Positions 27,773-37,333 are shown, counted from the first letter of the stretch. The stretch: 64,000 bases of DNA from DATGSL01 sp964645585 (GCA_964645585.1 CAZYAN010000015.1:6922-70921), one strand, 5' to 3'. Numbers and translations: made by a program. Notes: a model not told the origin generated them from the sequence alone.

Positions 27773-28495
27773 ATGGAAGAAGGAAGAGAGCATACTGCTG
27801 CCGACGCCGGCAGGACCGTTCACCGGCCAGGCGTCTTGGCGGAACGGCGGCGCATCTCGTGGGGCGCTATCCTCGCGGGGGCTGTTGCCGCCCTGTCTGT
27901 CCAATTGCTGCTCACCCTGCTCGGTCTGTCGATCGGGCTGTGGGCAGTGGATCCGGCACAGGGCCAGGAAGGATTTCAGGGACTCGGGATCGGCGCCGCC
28001 ATTTGGGCGCTCATTACGTTTATCATCGCCCTTTATGTCGGCGGCTGGATCGCTGGACGCATGTCCGGCCTCGGCAGCAGGTTTGATGGACTGCTCGAAG
28101 GGTTCCTCGTGTGGGGACTCGTCACAGTGGTCACATTTATGCTGCTGACAACGGCAATCGGCGGCATCGTCGGAGGCGCGGCCGGGCTTGCGGGAGACGC
28201 TCTCCAAACCGCGGGAAGCCAAGTGGAAGATCCTCAACAAATGCTGCAAGAGTTTGGAAGTCCGTTACGGGAGCAGATGGAACAAATGCAGCAGGATCCG
28301 CAGCAGCGCGAGCAGATGGAGCAATCAGCAAAGGAGACTGGCGAGCAGGTTGCGACCGCTGGCGCCGCGACATCGTTCTGGGCGTTCCTCGCTTTGCTGC
28401 TTGGCGCCGTTGCCGCCGCCTTTGCGGGCCGGCAAGGAAGCTCGTCCGGCATGCGCGAGGCCCTTCACGAATACGAGGCACCGCGGGCACCCTGA
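27773..28495 (+). CDS. Four-helix integral membrane protein, unknown function
   Basis: A 240-residue protein with four hydrophobic segments: GAILAGAVAALSVQLLLTLL (about 29-52), an IGAAIWALITFIIALYVGGW segment (about 75-98), FLVWGLVTVVTFMLLTTAIG (about 110-135) and FWAFLALLLGAVAAAFAG near residue 205. Between the third and fourth lies a Gln/Glu/Met-rich hydrophilic stretch (LREQMEQMQQDPQQREQME). ATG 27773 is preceded by AGGAG at proper spacing; the open frame back to 27551 is discarded. The Gly-rich segments and small size recall uncharacterised envelope proteins, some of them stress-linked; I do not recognise a characterised family. Confidence 0.75.
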   Translation: MEEGREHTAADAGRTVHRPGVLAERRRISWGAILAGAVAALSVQLLLTLLGLSIGLWAVDPAQGQEGFQGLGIGAAIWALITFIIALYVGGWIAGRMSGLGSRFDGLLEGFLVWGLVTVVTFMLLTTAIGGIVGGAAGLAGDALQTAGSQVEDPQQMLQEFGSPLREQMEQMQQDPQQREQMEQSAKETGEQVATAGAATSFWAFLALLLGAVAAAFAGRQGSSSGMREALHEYEAPRAP

Positions 28496-28526
28496 TCATT
28501 CAAAGATTTAACTGCATGTTGCTGCC

Positions 28527-28568
28527 AAGCAGCCGTCGGACGTTCGTACGGCGGCTGCTTCTGTTTTT
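28527..28568 (+). terminator. Intrinsic terminator
   Basis: A 9-bp stem, aagcagccg (28527-28535) with cggctgctt (28552-28560), encloses a second small stem and is followed by ctgttttt. It ends transcription of the membrane protein gene just before putA, so putA should have its own start nearby, though only 17 bases separate the T-run from the putA ATG. Confidence 0.7.
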
Positions 28569-28585
28569 GTGAGCGGACGGACGGG

Positions 28586-31500
28586 ATGATCAGGCTTCAA
28601 ACACCTCCCCCAACCGCGCGGCATCCTGAACCGCGAGGAGCGGTGGAATCCGCGGTCGAGACAACAACCGTCCGTATTGGGACCGCCCTGCTCGAGCTCA
28701 TCGATCGCTCCGGACCGCCGCCTTTCTTCAGCACCCGCGGTTTATACGGGCGACTGATGCGATGGTCTCTGCAGGATCCGGAATTCAAAACCCAGCTCTT
28801 CCGTTTCATCGATGTTTTTCCAGCTCTCCGGACGCGGGCGGAAATCGAGCGGCATTTCCGCGAGTACCTCGGACCGTACCTCTCTCATGCGCCCCCCGCA
28901 CTGCGGCTTGGATTCCAGGCATTGGTCGGTTCTCCCCGTCTGCTCGAGCGCGCTCTTCGACGAAACATTTCAGGGGTCGCGCGCCTCTTCATTATCGAGG
29001 ACAGGCCGGCGCTCGTGCGAGACGCTGTTCGCCGGCTTCACCGGTCCCGACGCGCGTTCACCTTGGACTTTCTGGGCGAAACCGTTGTCAGCGAGCGGGA
29101 AGCGGACCACTATGCCAGCCATTGCCTGAAGTACCTCGACCTGCTCGGAAAGGATGAAGCGCTTGAAGAAGTTCGCATCGGCAACTCCCATGGCGTCGGG
29201 CCCCCGCTCAACACCTCGATAAAACTTTCCGCGCTCGATTCGCAGATCCATCCGGCTGATCCAGAAACGGCGATCGTCCGGCTAAAGGGTCGGCTGGTTC
29301 CCATCCTTCGTCGCGCTCGCTCGTTTCATGCGTTCGTGAATCTCGATATGGAGCACTACGCGCTGAAGGATCTTACCTTGCGGCTGTATCGTTCCGTACT
29401 CCGTGAGCCGGAATTCCGCGGATGGACCGGCCTCGGCATTGCGATCCAAGCTTACCTGCGCGAGTCGTACAAGGATCTGACTGATCTGATTGCCTGGGCG
29501 CGCGCGCACCGCCAGCCGATCACCGTGCGCCTGGTCAAAGGCGCTTACTGGGACTACGAAACCGTTATCGCTCAACAACGCGGATGGCCAATCCCCGTCT
29601 TCTCCAGGAAAGAGGAAACCGACGCCGCATTTGAACGTCTTTCCCTTCTTCTCCTAGACAACCTTGACTATGTCACACCCGCTTTCGGTTCGCACAACGT
29701 CCGCAGTCTCGCTCATGCGATCACCCAGGCAGCGGCGCGCGGAATCGATCATGACCGCTATGAAGTGCAGGTTTTGCGCGGCATGGCGGAACCGCTTGAA
29801 ACCGCTCTGATCCGGCTCGGCTGCCGAGTCCGTCAATATTGTCCAGTCGGCGATCTCATTCCGGGAATGGCTTACCTTGTTCGCCGTCTTCTCGAAAACA
29901 GCTCTAACGAGGGATTTCTCGTCGCCCGGTTTGCCCGGAGAGAAAGCGCGGAACGGCTGCTCGCCAATCCCGCCGAGCTTGTCACAACTCCATCAATACA
30001 TCGATCCAGGGAGCCAACTGTGAGCGGAACCTCCACATTCCGCAATTTTCCGCATCTCGATTTTACCCAATCGGCGAATCGTCACTCTTTTCGGAGGGCT
30101 CTCGCGATGGAACGGCGGCGTCTCGGGAAAACCTGGCCGCTGGTCATCCATGGAAAACCGGTCCAAAAGGGGGACTCATTTCCTTCCATCAATCCGGCGC
30201 ATCCGTCTCAGATCGTTGGAGAAGTCGCCCTGGCGGGAGTTAACGATGCCGAAGCGGCTGTTGATGCCGCGCGATCCGCCGCGCCAGTTTGGTCGCGATG
30301 GTCTCCCGAGAAAAGAGCCGCCGCCATTGAACGTGCAGCCTCGCTTCTCGAAGCCAACCGTTTGGAATTGGCCGCGCTCGAAGTGATCGAGGCGGGAAAA
30401 CCGTGGGTTGAAGCCGACGCCGACGTGTCCGAAGCGATCGATTTCTGCCGCTTCTATGCAGCGGAAGCTCGCCGTCTCGGCAAACCGGAGCTGACGCAGC
30501 GGATTCCAGGCGAAGAGAATGTCCACCATTGGCTGCCGCGCGGCGTGGCGGCTGTTATTGCTCCGTGGAACTTTCCGCTCGCGATCCTATGCGGCATGAC
30601 CGCGGCCGCCCTGGTGACTGGAAACACGGTCATCATGAAACCGGCCGAACAGACACCCGTCATCGGTGCCCGCTTGATGCAGATTTTTGTCCAAGCCGGC
30701 ATCCCCGCGGGCGCATTGAACTTGCTCAACGGTTTCGGCGATGTCGGGGCGCACCTGGTTCGCCATCCGGATGTGGACCTCATCCTGTTCACCGGGTCGA
30801 AGGAAGTCGGGCTGGATATTTGGAAGGCAGCTGGTGAAACGCGCCCCGGCCAGCGAAGTCTGAAACGGGCAATCTGTGAAATGGGCGGAAAAAATGCGAT
30901 GATCGTCGACGCTGACGCGGATCTCGACGAAGCTATCCCGGCAATCTTGTATTCAGCCTTTGGTTACCAAGGGCAGAAATGCTCGGCTCTGTCGCGCCTG
31001 ATCGTGCTCGAGGAGATCCACGACCAACTCCTCGACCGCCTGACTGCTGCCGCCAGCGATTTGCGTATCGGCGATCCGGCAGAACCGGGCGTTTTTCTCG
31101 GCCCATTGATCGATGCCGACGCCAGAGACAAATGCCAGCGGTATTTCGAGATGGGAATGACCGAGGCAACGCTGGTTCATTCAGGTAAACCGCCCGATGG
31201 TTCGGGTTATTATTTCGCTCCCGCGATCTTCGATGATGTTCCGCCGTCCGCGCGTATCGCCCGTGAGGAGATTTTCGGACCGGTGCTGTCGGTTTTGCGC
31301 GCGGGAAATCTCGAGGAAGCAATTCACGTGGCAAACGACCATGAATTCGCTTTGACCGGCGGGATTTTTTCGCGCAGTCCCGGCAACATCAAGCGGGCTC
31401 GGAATCTGGTCGCAGCGGGCAACTTTTACATTAACCGGACGATTACCGGCGCGATCGTTGAGCGTCAGCCCTTCGGCGGCTTTCGAATGTCGGGAGGCGG

Positions 31501-31603
31501 TACAAAAGCCGGAGGGCGGGACTATCTAACGGAATGCATGGTTCCGCGTGTCGTTTCGGAGAACCGTCTTCGGCATGGATTCGCCCCGCTAGAAGACCTC
31601 TAG
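28586..31603 (+). CDS. putA: Bifunctional PutA, proline to glutamate
   Basis: Oxidises proline to P5C (FAD) and then to glutamate (NAD). The 1005-residue protein has the proline dehydrogenase barrel in the N-terminal part (TIKLSALDSQIHP-like region NTSIKLSALDSQ, VRLVKGAYWDYET, YEVQVLRGMAEPLE, RQYCPVGDLIPGMAYLVRRLLEN) and the aldehyde dehydrogenase domain after about residue 500 (APWNFPLAI, FTGSKEVG, EMGGKNAMI with the general-base Glu, GYQGQKCSALSR with the catalytic Cys, EEIFGPVLSVL). There is no N-terminal ribbon-helix-helix, so it is a non-regulatory PutA of the shorter type. The N-terminal 40 residues are not conserved and the start may be later. Confidence 0.95.
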   Translation: MIRLQTPPPTARHPEPRGAVESAVETTTVRIGTALLELIDRSGPPPFFSTRGLYGRLMRWSLQDPEFKTQLFRFIDVFPALRTRAEIERHFREYLGPYLSHAPPALRLGFQALVGSPRLLERALRRNISGVARLFIIEDRPALVRDAVRRLHRSRRAFTLDFLGETVVSEREADHYASHCLKYLDLLGKDEALEEVRIGNSHGVGPPLNTSIKLSALDSQIHPADPETAIVRLKGRLVPILRRARSFHAFVNLDMEHYALKDLTLRLYRSVLREPEFRGWTGLGIAIQAYLRESYKDLTDLIAWARAHRQPITVRLVKGAYWDYETVIAQQRGWPIPVFSRKEETDAAFERLSLLLLDNLDYVTPAFGSHNVRSLAHAITQAAARGIDHDRYEVQVLRGMAEPLETALIRLGCRVRQYCPVGDLIPGMAYLVRRLLENSSNEGFLVARFARRESAERLLANPAELVTTPSIHRSREPTVSGTSTFRNFPHLDFTQSANRHSFRRALAMERRRLGKTWPLVIHGKPVQKGDSFPSINPAHPSQIVGEVALAGVNDAEAAVDAARSAAPVWSRWSPEKRAAAIERAASLLEANRLELAALEVIEAGKPWVEADADVSEAIDFCRFYAAEARRLGKPELTQRIPGEENVHHWLPRGVAAVIAPWNFPLAILCGMTAAALVTGNTVIMKPAEQTPVIGARLMQIFVQAGIPAGALNLLNGFGDVGAHLVRHPDVDLILFTGSKEVGLDIWKAAGETRPGQRSLKRAICEMGGKNAMIVDADADLDEAIPAILYSAFGYQGQKCSALSRLIVLEEIHDQLLDRLTAAASDLRIGDPAEPGVFLGPLIDADARDKCQRYFEMGMTEATLVHSGKPPDGSGYYFAPAIFDDVPPSARIAREEIFGPVLSVLRAGNLEEAIHVANDHEFALTGGIFSRSPGNIKRARNLVAAGNFYINRTITGAIVERQPFGGFRMSGGGTKAGGRDYLTECMVPRVVSENRLRHGFAPLEDL

Positions 31604-31623
31604 TCATTCGCGCACGGACTCGT

Positions 31624-32193
31624 TTAATTTACCGACGGATCTTCAGGCGCCTCGGCTAAAAGCCGCATCTCCGGACTGACCGCGGCGATGATCGACCGCC
31701 AAAGATCTTTCCCGCGCTTGCGACGAAGAAGTTCTTGGTTGAAGTCGGAAATGACCCAAGACCGTGACTCCATTTCCGCCTCCAACTGACCTTTCCCCCA
31801 TCCGGCATATCCGAGAAACGCTCGGACTTCGCAGCCTTGTTCCTCGAGTAATTCCCGCGCCTGTTCCCTCTCAAGACCGAGTCCCAGCCGGAAGACCCCA
31901 TCCTCTTTCATCCACTGCCAAGCCGCGAAAACAAGCTGGTCCGCCGCGACAGGACCGCCCCGGAACATGGGCGTTTTGCCCAGCGGTTCGAACGCGAATT
32001 CGGGGTCGAATTCACCGAGTGTCTTCTCAATCGCCCAATTGATAATCACCCCGAGCGCACCCTCTTCCGAATGCGAGGCGATGAGGACAACACGCCGGCG
32101 GAAATTTGGATCCATGAGGCTCGGATGCGCCACAAGAAGGCGTCCTGAGAGGTTAAACAGGTTATCCGGAAACTGTGTCATTCTCCGTTTCAC
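31624..32193 (-). CDS. YqgE/AlgH family protein (DUF179)
   Basis: A 189-residue cytosolic protein of the YqgE/AlgH family, of uncertain biochemical role. The family opening LSGRLLVAHPSLMDPNFRRRVVLIASH, the EEGALGVIINWAIEK motif, FRGGPVAADQLVF and FLGYAGWGKGQLEAEMESRSW are all present. It lies downstream of lpxB on the same strand, 36 bases away. Met codons at residues 1 and 5 compete for the start. Confidence 0.93.
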   Translation of the reverse strand: MKRRMTQFPDNLFNLSGRLLVAHPSLMDPNFRRRVVLIASHSEEGALGVIINWAIEKTLGEFDPEFAFEPLGKTPMFRGGPVAADQLVFAAWQWMKEDGVFRLGLGLEREQARELLEEQGCEVRAFLGYAGWGKGQLEAEMESRSWVISDFNQELLRRKRGKDLWRSIIAAVSPEMRLLAEAPEDPSVN

Positions 32194-32229
32194 GAAAATA
32201 CGAAAGGTTCAACATCCCGCAAGCCTCGG

Positions 32230-33402
32230 TCACCCGCTGACGGCCAAATGTTTTTCCAGCCACGCGTCAATTCCGCTGGACGCGGAAGCAGAAAGAATTT
32301 CCCGCAGCCGTTCGGCATCTGCTTTCGTATTCATCAGACGTTCCGGCGACTCCAGGCACTTCCGGATCTCGCGTGCCAGCATCTCCGGATCCGCGCGTCC
32401 CTGAATGAATTCCGGATACATTGGCTTCTCGAGGAGGAGATTGCAGATCCCCAGGTAAGGTATCTTGAGGATGGTCCGTCCGATGAGATAGGTCAGCCAG
32501 TTCGCCCGATAAACAATCGCGCCTGGAAGACCCGCAAGTGCGCAGGAAAGTGACATCGTTCCGGAACTCGTAACTACCGCTCGGCCTCCTGTTCGCTCGT
32601 CCTTCTCAACCAGCGAAATCGCATCCTTTAAATCTGGCCGCCGATCGAGTTCCGCCCGAAGAATCGACAAAATCGAACCGTCCGGGTAAATGACGGCCGC
32701 CCGCTGGTCGGGCAATTCCCGCCGCAGCGCCGCAAAGGCGTCGAGCAGCACCGGGAAAATTCTTCCGACCGCGATGCGCCGGCTTCCCGGCAGAAGGAGC
32801 AGCGGCCCGCCGGGATCATACGTCAACTTTGATTCGTGCTCCTCCGAAAGAAATGGATGCCCGACAAAATCAACGGGCAAATCGGTGTCGGCATAAACGT
32901 TCACCTCGAACGGAAAGATTACAGCGAGGGCGTCAAGCATCCGCGCCATCGCAAACCGGCGCTTCCCTTTCCACGCCCAAATCTGCGGGCTGATATAATA
33001 AAGCAACATTACATCTCCGCCAGCCTTGTGAGAAATTCCCGCCTCGTGCAAGGCACGCGCGAGGCGGAGGTTGAATCCGGGATAATCCACGAAACAGATC
33101 GCTCGCGGCCGGTGCTCGCGAATCCAGTCGACTGTCCGCGCGAAAAGTTCCTTGAACTCCGACAGATTCGTCAAAACCTCGACGAGACCGACGACCGATG
33201 TCGCCGTCATGTCGTGCAGCAGCTGCGCACCCGCCCGCTCGATCGCCGGACCGCCCAAGGCGGCGATCTTCAGATCGGGCCGCCGGGTCCGCAGCGCACG
33301 CACAGCCAGAGCGGCGTGCTGATCACCCGAATGCTCGCCGGCGATAAGCAGCAGGTCGGGCCGTCCTTCCCCCGGCGGCGGCAACTGTATTGACTTTTTC
33401 AT
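32230..33402 (-). CDS. lpxB: Lipid-A-disaccharide synthase LpxB
   Basis: Joins UDP-2,3-diacylglucosamine (or its diamino analogue) and lipid X at the inner membrane face. The 390-residue GT19 protein has DLLLIAGEHSGDQHAALAV near the N-terminus, AICFVDYPGFNLRLARALHEAG, YYISPQIWAWKGKR and SGTMSLSCALAGLPGAIVYRAN, all LpxB signatures. It follows a Gfo/Idh dehydrogenase gene by 17 bases. Presence of lpxB shows this organism makes lipid A. Confidence 0.95.
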   Translation of the reverse strand: MKKSIQLPPPGEGRPDLLLIAGEHSGDQHAALAVRALRTRRPDLKIAALGGPAIERAGAQLLHDMTATSVVGLVEVLTNLSEFKELFARTVDWIREHRPRAICFVDYPGFNLRLARALHEAGISHKAGGDVMLLYYISPQIWAWKGKRRFAMARMLDALAVIFPFEVNVYADTDLPVDFVGHPFLSEEHESKLTYDPGGPLLLLPGSRRIAVGRIFPVLLDAFAALRRELPDQRAAVIYPDGSILSILRAELDRRPDLKDAISLVEKDERTGGRAVVTSSGTMSLSCALAGLPGAIVYRANWLTYLIGRTILKIPYLGICNLLLEKPMYPEFIQGRADPEMLAREIRKCLESPERLMNTKADAERLREILSASASSGIDAWLEKHLAVSG

Positions 33403-33419
33403 GACGAAATCAATTCGCC

Positions 33420-34355
33420 CTACCGCATGCCGGCCTGAATCTGTTCGGTAACGGCGATCGCCACCTCGAGCGCGGTTTTCCCAAGAGCGGCGCCAACCTT
33501 CGGATCCGTGGCTTTGCGCGTGCTTTCGAGAAACGCCGCGAGTTCGAGTCGCAATGGTTCATCACGTTCGATCGGAATTTCCTCCCGTTCGAGGCTGCCG
33601 TTTTGCCTGCGGACCAGGTGCCCGCTTTGGTTCATGAAATCGAGCGACAAATAGGCGGACGACTGGAACACCCGGATCTCACGCAGCTTTTTCGAGCTTA
33701 CGCGGCTGGCATTCAGATTCGCGACGCACCCGTTCTCAAAAACGATTCGCGCGTTTGCGATGTCTTCGGTTGGCGAGAGCACATTGACCCCGACACTTTC
33801 AATTCGCGCGACCGGCGACTTCACTAATTGAAGCACAATCCCGATGTCGTGGATCATCAAATCGAGGACGACACCAACTTCGGTCCCGCGCGGCTGAAAT
33901 GGCGCCAGCCGGTCCGCCGTGATGTAGCGCGGCCGATCGACCGCTTCCTCCAGGAAGGCCATGACCGGGTTAAAATGCTCCACATGGCCCACCTGCACGA
34001 TCCGGCCGGTTTTCTTGGCGGCGGATAGAATTTTTTCCGCTTCTTCAAGGCTGCTGCAAAGCGGTTTCTCAATGAGCAGATGGCATCCGGCCCCCAAAAG
34101 CGGCACGGCGACCTCGCAATGGCGGTCCGTCGGCACAACAACACTGATCGCATCGCACGCCGAGCCGAGTTCCTCCAGCGAAGCGAACCGGCGGCACCCG
34201 TACTTATCCGAAATTTCGGCGGCACGGGCGTCGTTGACCTCATAAATCCCGACCAATTCGCATCCGTCCAGCTCCGAATAAATCCGAACATGGTGCTCGC
34301 CGAGGTAACCTGTCCCCGCAACTCCCACCCGCAATGTAGGCTCGCTGTCTGCCAT
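33420..34355 (-). CDS. Gfo/Idh/MocA dehydrogenase next to lpxB
   Basis: A 311-residue NAD(P)-dependent oxidoreductase. The Rossmann motif GVAGTGYLGEHHVRIYSE is at about residues 8-25, the catalytic-lysine motif LIEKPLCSS at about 94-102, and GHVEHFNPV and DLMIHDIGIVLQLV with the catalytic His near residues 122 and 170. Proteins of this subgroup beside lpxB include GnnA, the UDP-GlcNAc 3-dehydrogenase that starts synthesis of the diamino sugar of some lipid A. No aminotransferase partner (GnnB) is in the window, so a lipid A role is inference from position. Confidence 0.85.
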   Translation of the reverse strand: MADSEPTLRVGVAGTGYLGEHHVRIYSELDGCELVGIYEVNDARAAEISDKYGCRRFASLEELGSACDAISVVVPTDRHCEVAVPLLGAGCHLLIEKPLCSSLEEAEKILSAAKKTGRIVQVGHVEHFNPVMAFLEEAVDRPRYITADRLAPFQPRGTEVGVVLDLMIHDIGIVLQLVKSPVARIESVGVNVLSPTEDIANARIVFENGCVANLNASRVSSKKLREIRVFQSSAYLSLDFMNQSGHLVRRQNGSLEREEIPIERDEPLRLELAAFLESTRKATDPKVGAALGKTALEVAIAVTEQIQAGMR

Positions 34356-34440
34356 AGGGCATCATCAAGCGAGGGTTTGCGGGAAAGATCAAGGTTCAAC
34401 TCCTTCTCCCCTCGCAAGGAAGAATCTCGGCGAAAAGCGA

Positions 34441-34473
34441 ACCGCCGTGCAGGAAAATCTCCTGCACGGCGGT
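34441..34473 (-). terminator. Hairpin, probable terminator of the golvesin amidase
   Basis: A perfect 13-bp stem (accgccgtgcagg at 34441-34453 with cctgcacggcggt at 34461-34473) with a 7-base loop, about 77 bases past the amidase stop. On the minus strand it is followed by tcgcttttcg, a weak T-run. A second imperfect hairpin (34495-34530) precedes it and is followed by ttcttt. One or both probably end the transcript. Confidence 0.5.
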
Positions 34474-34549
34474 CGCGAATGTTCACGCAAAGAACTTCGG
34501 CGGGCAGGCATCGGTTGCCCGTCGCCGAAGTCGCTCGGAACGGACAGAG

Positions 34550-36055
34550 TTACTGGAGAATCCAGCGCACGGCATCGGCAATCACGACGTCTCCGCTGGT
34601 CGTCCAGCAGGAAAGCTGGACCAGGTTTTCGCCTTCATCCAGGGCGAAGGTTCCGAGGGTTCGCCATTGGCCGCCATTGATCGTCTGATTCGCGTTCACA
34701 ACGGTCGTCCCGCCCTTCCGATGAACAATATACGGAGCGGAAGTCGCGCGATTGGCCGCGGCGGTCCACCACGCCTGGACGGTGTAGGAGCCGTCCGTGA
34801 GATGGTCGACGGTCCAGTTGGCGGCATCGCTGATCGCCTCCGTGTCGCGGTAGGCGTAATCCGGCCCGTATTTGTCCGACGCCCACGTCGCGACCGCCCA
34901 GTTTGACGAGGCGCTGAAGCCGCTGTGGTGGTTATCGACCCAAACGGTTTTTGGCACGAGACGAATCGCATCGGCGATCACGTACGGACCGCTCGAAGTC
35001 CAGCAGGAGAGCTGGACGCTGTGCGATGTCGGGCTCGATCCGCCGAACCGATACGTTCCGAGCGAATTCCATTGGCCCCCGTTCGCCTGCTGATTGACAT
35101 TCACCGTCGTCGATCCATTCGCGTGATGGATAATATACGGTGCCGCCGTCGCACGATCGGAGGCTGACGTCCAGCGCGCGAAGACTTCGTAGTCCCCGCG
35201 AGAATTCACGGTGAATGTCCAAGTAGCCGGATCACTGAGGGAACCGGTCGGGCGGACATGGTAATTGGATCCGTAATAGCCGGACACATTCGTCGAGGTG
35301 TACCAGCTCCCCGAGACATTGAAGCCCGAGCCGGCGTTATCGACGATGATCCCGCCCGCGCCGCTCGGCGGCGGCGATCCGAACACCGGCGTCTGCCCAT
35401 ACACATCGCAAATCGCCGCATACAGCGATTTTCCGATATTTTCGCGACCAGTCGTGGTGTTGTGGATATTCTGGTTTTCCCACGGATTCGTGTGGAAATA
35501 ATACTCAGGCAGCGACGTCGGCATGCTCGTATACCGGACCATATAGAAATGGAAACCGCGCCCGGCATTGAGGCATTCTTTGGTTCCGCGATTGTTGTTA
35601 TGCACCATATTCAACGCGCGGGTACGCAGGCGTGTCGCCAGCGTCTGGCTCGAAGACGGACTGGGATTTAACGAGCAATAGTAGGCCTCGATCCCGCTTG
35701 CCGCCGCGCTTGCCGCGTTACTGTGCAGGCAGACCGCGCGATGGCAGTTGTTGGAATTGAGGATATTGACTCGCGTCGAAAGCGCAGGATCGGCACCGGT
35801 CGTCCGGGTCATGACCACTGCCGCGCCGTCATTCTGAAGATGCGTGCGGGCGCGGAAAGCGGCGTCAAGCGTCCAAGTGCCTTCGGCGATCACGACTCCC
35901 TGGTTCACCCCGGCGCCATGTCCGGGATCGAGTCCGATTTTCCTCCCGGAAAGCGAGGCATACGATTCGGGAAGCAGAAACGCGGTGGACGCGACAAGCG
36001 CCCAGAAGAGCGTCAGGCTCTTCGATTGTGTCTTGTGGTGATTATTTCTTTTCAT
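34550..36055 (-). CDS. Amidase_3 peptidoglycan amidase with two golvesin domains
   Basis: A 501-residue exported zinc N-acetylmuramoyl-L-alanine amidase, which would cut the stem peptide from MurNAc. The signal peptide is SLTLFWALVASTAFLLPESYA. The catalytic domain (about 37-240) has KIGLDPGHGAG (zinc His), a Glu in AEGTWTLDAAF, AVCLHSNAA (zinc His) and PEYYFHTNPWEN (catalytic Glu region). Two C-terminal golvesin-type domains follow, each ending in NGGQW(N/R)(S/T)LGT(Y/F) and VIADA(I/V)R (about 250-375 and 380-501). I start at Met 36055 (MKRNNHHKTQSK); the open frame to 36160 is not signal-like. The same C-terminal domain occurs in the gene at 52716, on a different catalytic fold. Confidence 0.88.
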   Translation of the reverse strand: MKRNNHHKTQSKSLTLFWALVASTAFLLPESYASLSGRKIGLDPGHGAGVNQGVVIAEGTWTLDAAFRARTHLQNDGAAVVMTRTTGADPALSTRVNILNSNNCHRAVCLHSNAASAAASGIEAYYCSLNPSPSSSQTLATRLRTRALNMVHNNNRGTKECLNAGRGFHFYMVRYTSMPTSLPEYYFHTNPWENQNIHNTTTGRENIGKSLYAAICDVYGQTPVFGSPPPSGAGGIIVDNAGSGFNVSGSWYTSTNVSGYYGSNYHVRPTGSLSDPATWTFTVNSRGDYEVFARWTSASDRATAAPYIIHHANGSTTVNVNQQANGGQWNSLGTYRFGGSSPTSHSVQLSCWTSSGPYVIADAIRLVPKTVWVDNHHSGFSASSNWAVATWASDKYGPDYAYRDTEAISDAANWTVDHLTDGSYTVQAWWTAAANRATSAPYIVHRKGGTTVVNANQTINGGQWRTLGTFALDEGENLVQLSCWTTSGDVVIADAVRWILQ

Positions 36056-36472
36056 CGTTGCTTCATTTGTGGGCCCGAAGGCCCGTTGCGTGTTGCGCAC
36101 GAGGATGTTCACGCCCGTGCACGGACCTCCTGGGCCAGGAGAAAGCGGTCGGCGGAACATGAGGCGTTGGAAGCCGCTTCAAGGGCCCCGGCGATGGCGA
36201 TCATTGGGTTCATTGTCCTGTCTCTCGCTTAGATGCTCCGCTGAGAAGTTTGGGAAAATAAAAAGGAAAGAAAAGAAGAGCTGGCGGGGGTGGATCCGCT
36301 CCGCGGCAGACGCGAAGAGTAACAATGCGCCGCAGCCAGCGTCAAGGGAATCTATCCGAAACCTAAGTCCGGAAAACTCGGCCGTTTGCGCGCGTAAACG
36401 GCGTGAATCCTGGGAGAGACGGCCAGCCCCGGCCGCCGCCTCGGTCAAGCCTCCAGGCACAATGCGCCGCGG
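36056..36472. other. Intergenic region upstream of the golvesin amidase
   Basis: A 417-base gap. It should hold the amidase promoter on the minus strand. Just before the amidase start, the minus strand reads ATGAAGCAACGATGA, a 4-codon frame overlapping the real ATG and matching the first codons (ATGAAGCAA) of the other golvesin amidase. A purine-rich tract on the plus strand (36254-36280, followed by ctggcgg) resembles one upstream of that gene. A 34-codon minus-strand frame (36109-36213, MNPMIAIAGALEAASNAS...) is possible but weak. Confidence 0.4.
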
Positions 36473-37330
36473 CTATTTCCCTGCCTGTTTGATCAGCGCG
36501 ATGAAATCCTCTTCCGCCAGACCGCCGTCGGCCGCACGCTGGAGTTCCTCGACAATCCCGCGGGCAAGCGACAGGGACTGACCATGCTCGGAATTCGCCA
36601 GCAGTTTCATATCCTTGAGCATGTGTTTGACCGAAAACTGCGGGGTGAAATCGCCCTCTCGCAACTTGGGCTCCTTCAACGTCGTCAAGCCGGACCATGC
36701 CGCGTTTTTTCGGAGCGCCCCGAAGAAAACGTCGTCATGGATCCCGGCGGCGCGCGCCACGTGCAAACTTTCGCACAAGGCAGCGGCCTGAAGCGAAATC
36801 TGGAGGTTCATCGCCAGCTTGAGCGCCGCCGCCTGCTCACCGGTACCGATGTGCAGACGCACTTCAGAAATCCGCTCCAGCACCGGCTCGGCCGCGCGGA
36901 TCGCCTCCGCATCACCGCCCAGATAAAAAACGACCTTCCGGGCCACGGCGGCCGGTTTGCTTCCGGTGAACGGCGCCTCAATATAGGCTGCCCCGGTGTC
37001 CGTGACGCGCCTTTGAAAACGCGCGCTGCTCCGCGGGTCGATCGTGGTCGACTGAATCACGGTATGCCGCTCGCCAAGGCTCGGCTCGATTTGATCAAGA
37101 ACCGCGTCGACCGCCGGCGGATCAGCGACCACCAGGACGACAACGTCCGCCTCCGCGACGGCCGCCGCTGGATCAGGCGTCCAGCGCGGAAAGTCCGGTT
37201 TCGGCGTCCGGTTCCACGCTCCCGCGAGCAGACCGTCATCGGCAAAATGCCGCGCCCAGGCCGACCCGATAATGCCAAGTCCGAGAACCGCCACCCGGCG
37301 CTTCTCTGAAGATTCGCTGGTTGTGCTCAT
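36473..37330 (-). CDS. 3-hydroxyisobutyrate dehydrogenase family protein
   Basis: A 285-residue NAD(P)-dependent beta-hydroxyacid dehydrogenase. The Rossmann motif VAVLGLGIIGSAWARHF is at about residues 13-29, the substrate loop YIEAPFTGSKPAA near 117-129, and the catalytic Lys in ALKLAMNLQISLQAAALCES near 170. Its start lies 3 bases after the stop of the serine hydrolase gene on the same strand, so they are co-transcribed. The substrate is not predictable; GLYR1-like succinic semialdehyde reductases are close relatives. Confidence 0.88.
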   Translation of the reverse strand: MSTTSESSEKRRVAVLGLGIIGSAWARHFADDGLLAGAWNRTPKPDFPRWTPDPAAAVAEADVVVLVVADPPAVDAVLDQIEPSLGERHTVIQSTTIDPRSSARFQRRVTDTGAAYIEAPFTGSKPAAVARKVVFYLGGDAEAIRAAEPVLERISEVRLHIGTGEQAAALKLAMNLQISLQAAALCESLHVARAAGIHDDVFFGALRKNAAWSGLTTLKEPKLREGDFTPQFSVKHMLKDMKLLANSEHGQSLSLARGIVEELQRAADGGLAEEDFIALIKQAGK

Positions 37331-37333
37331 AAT

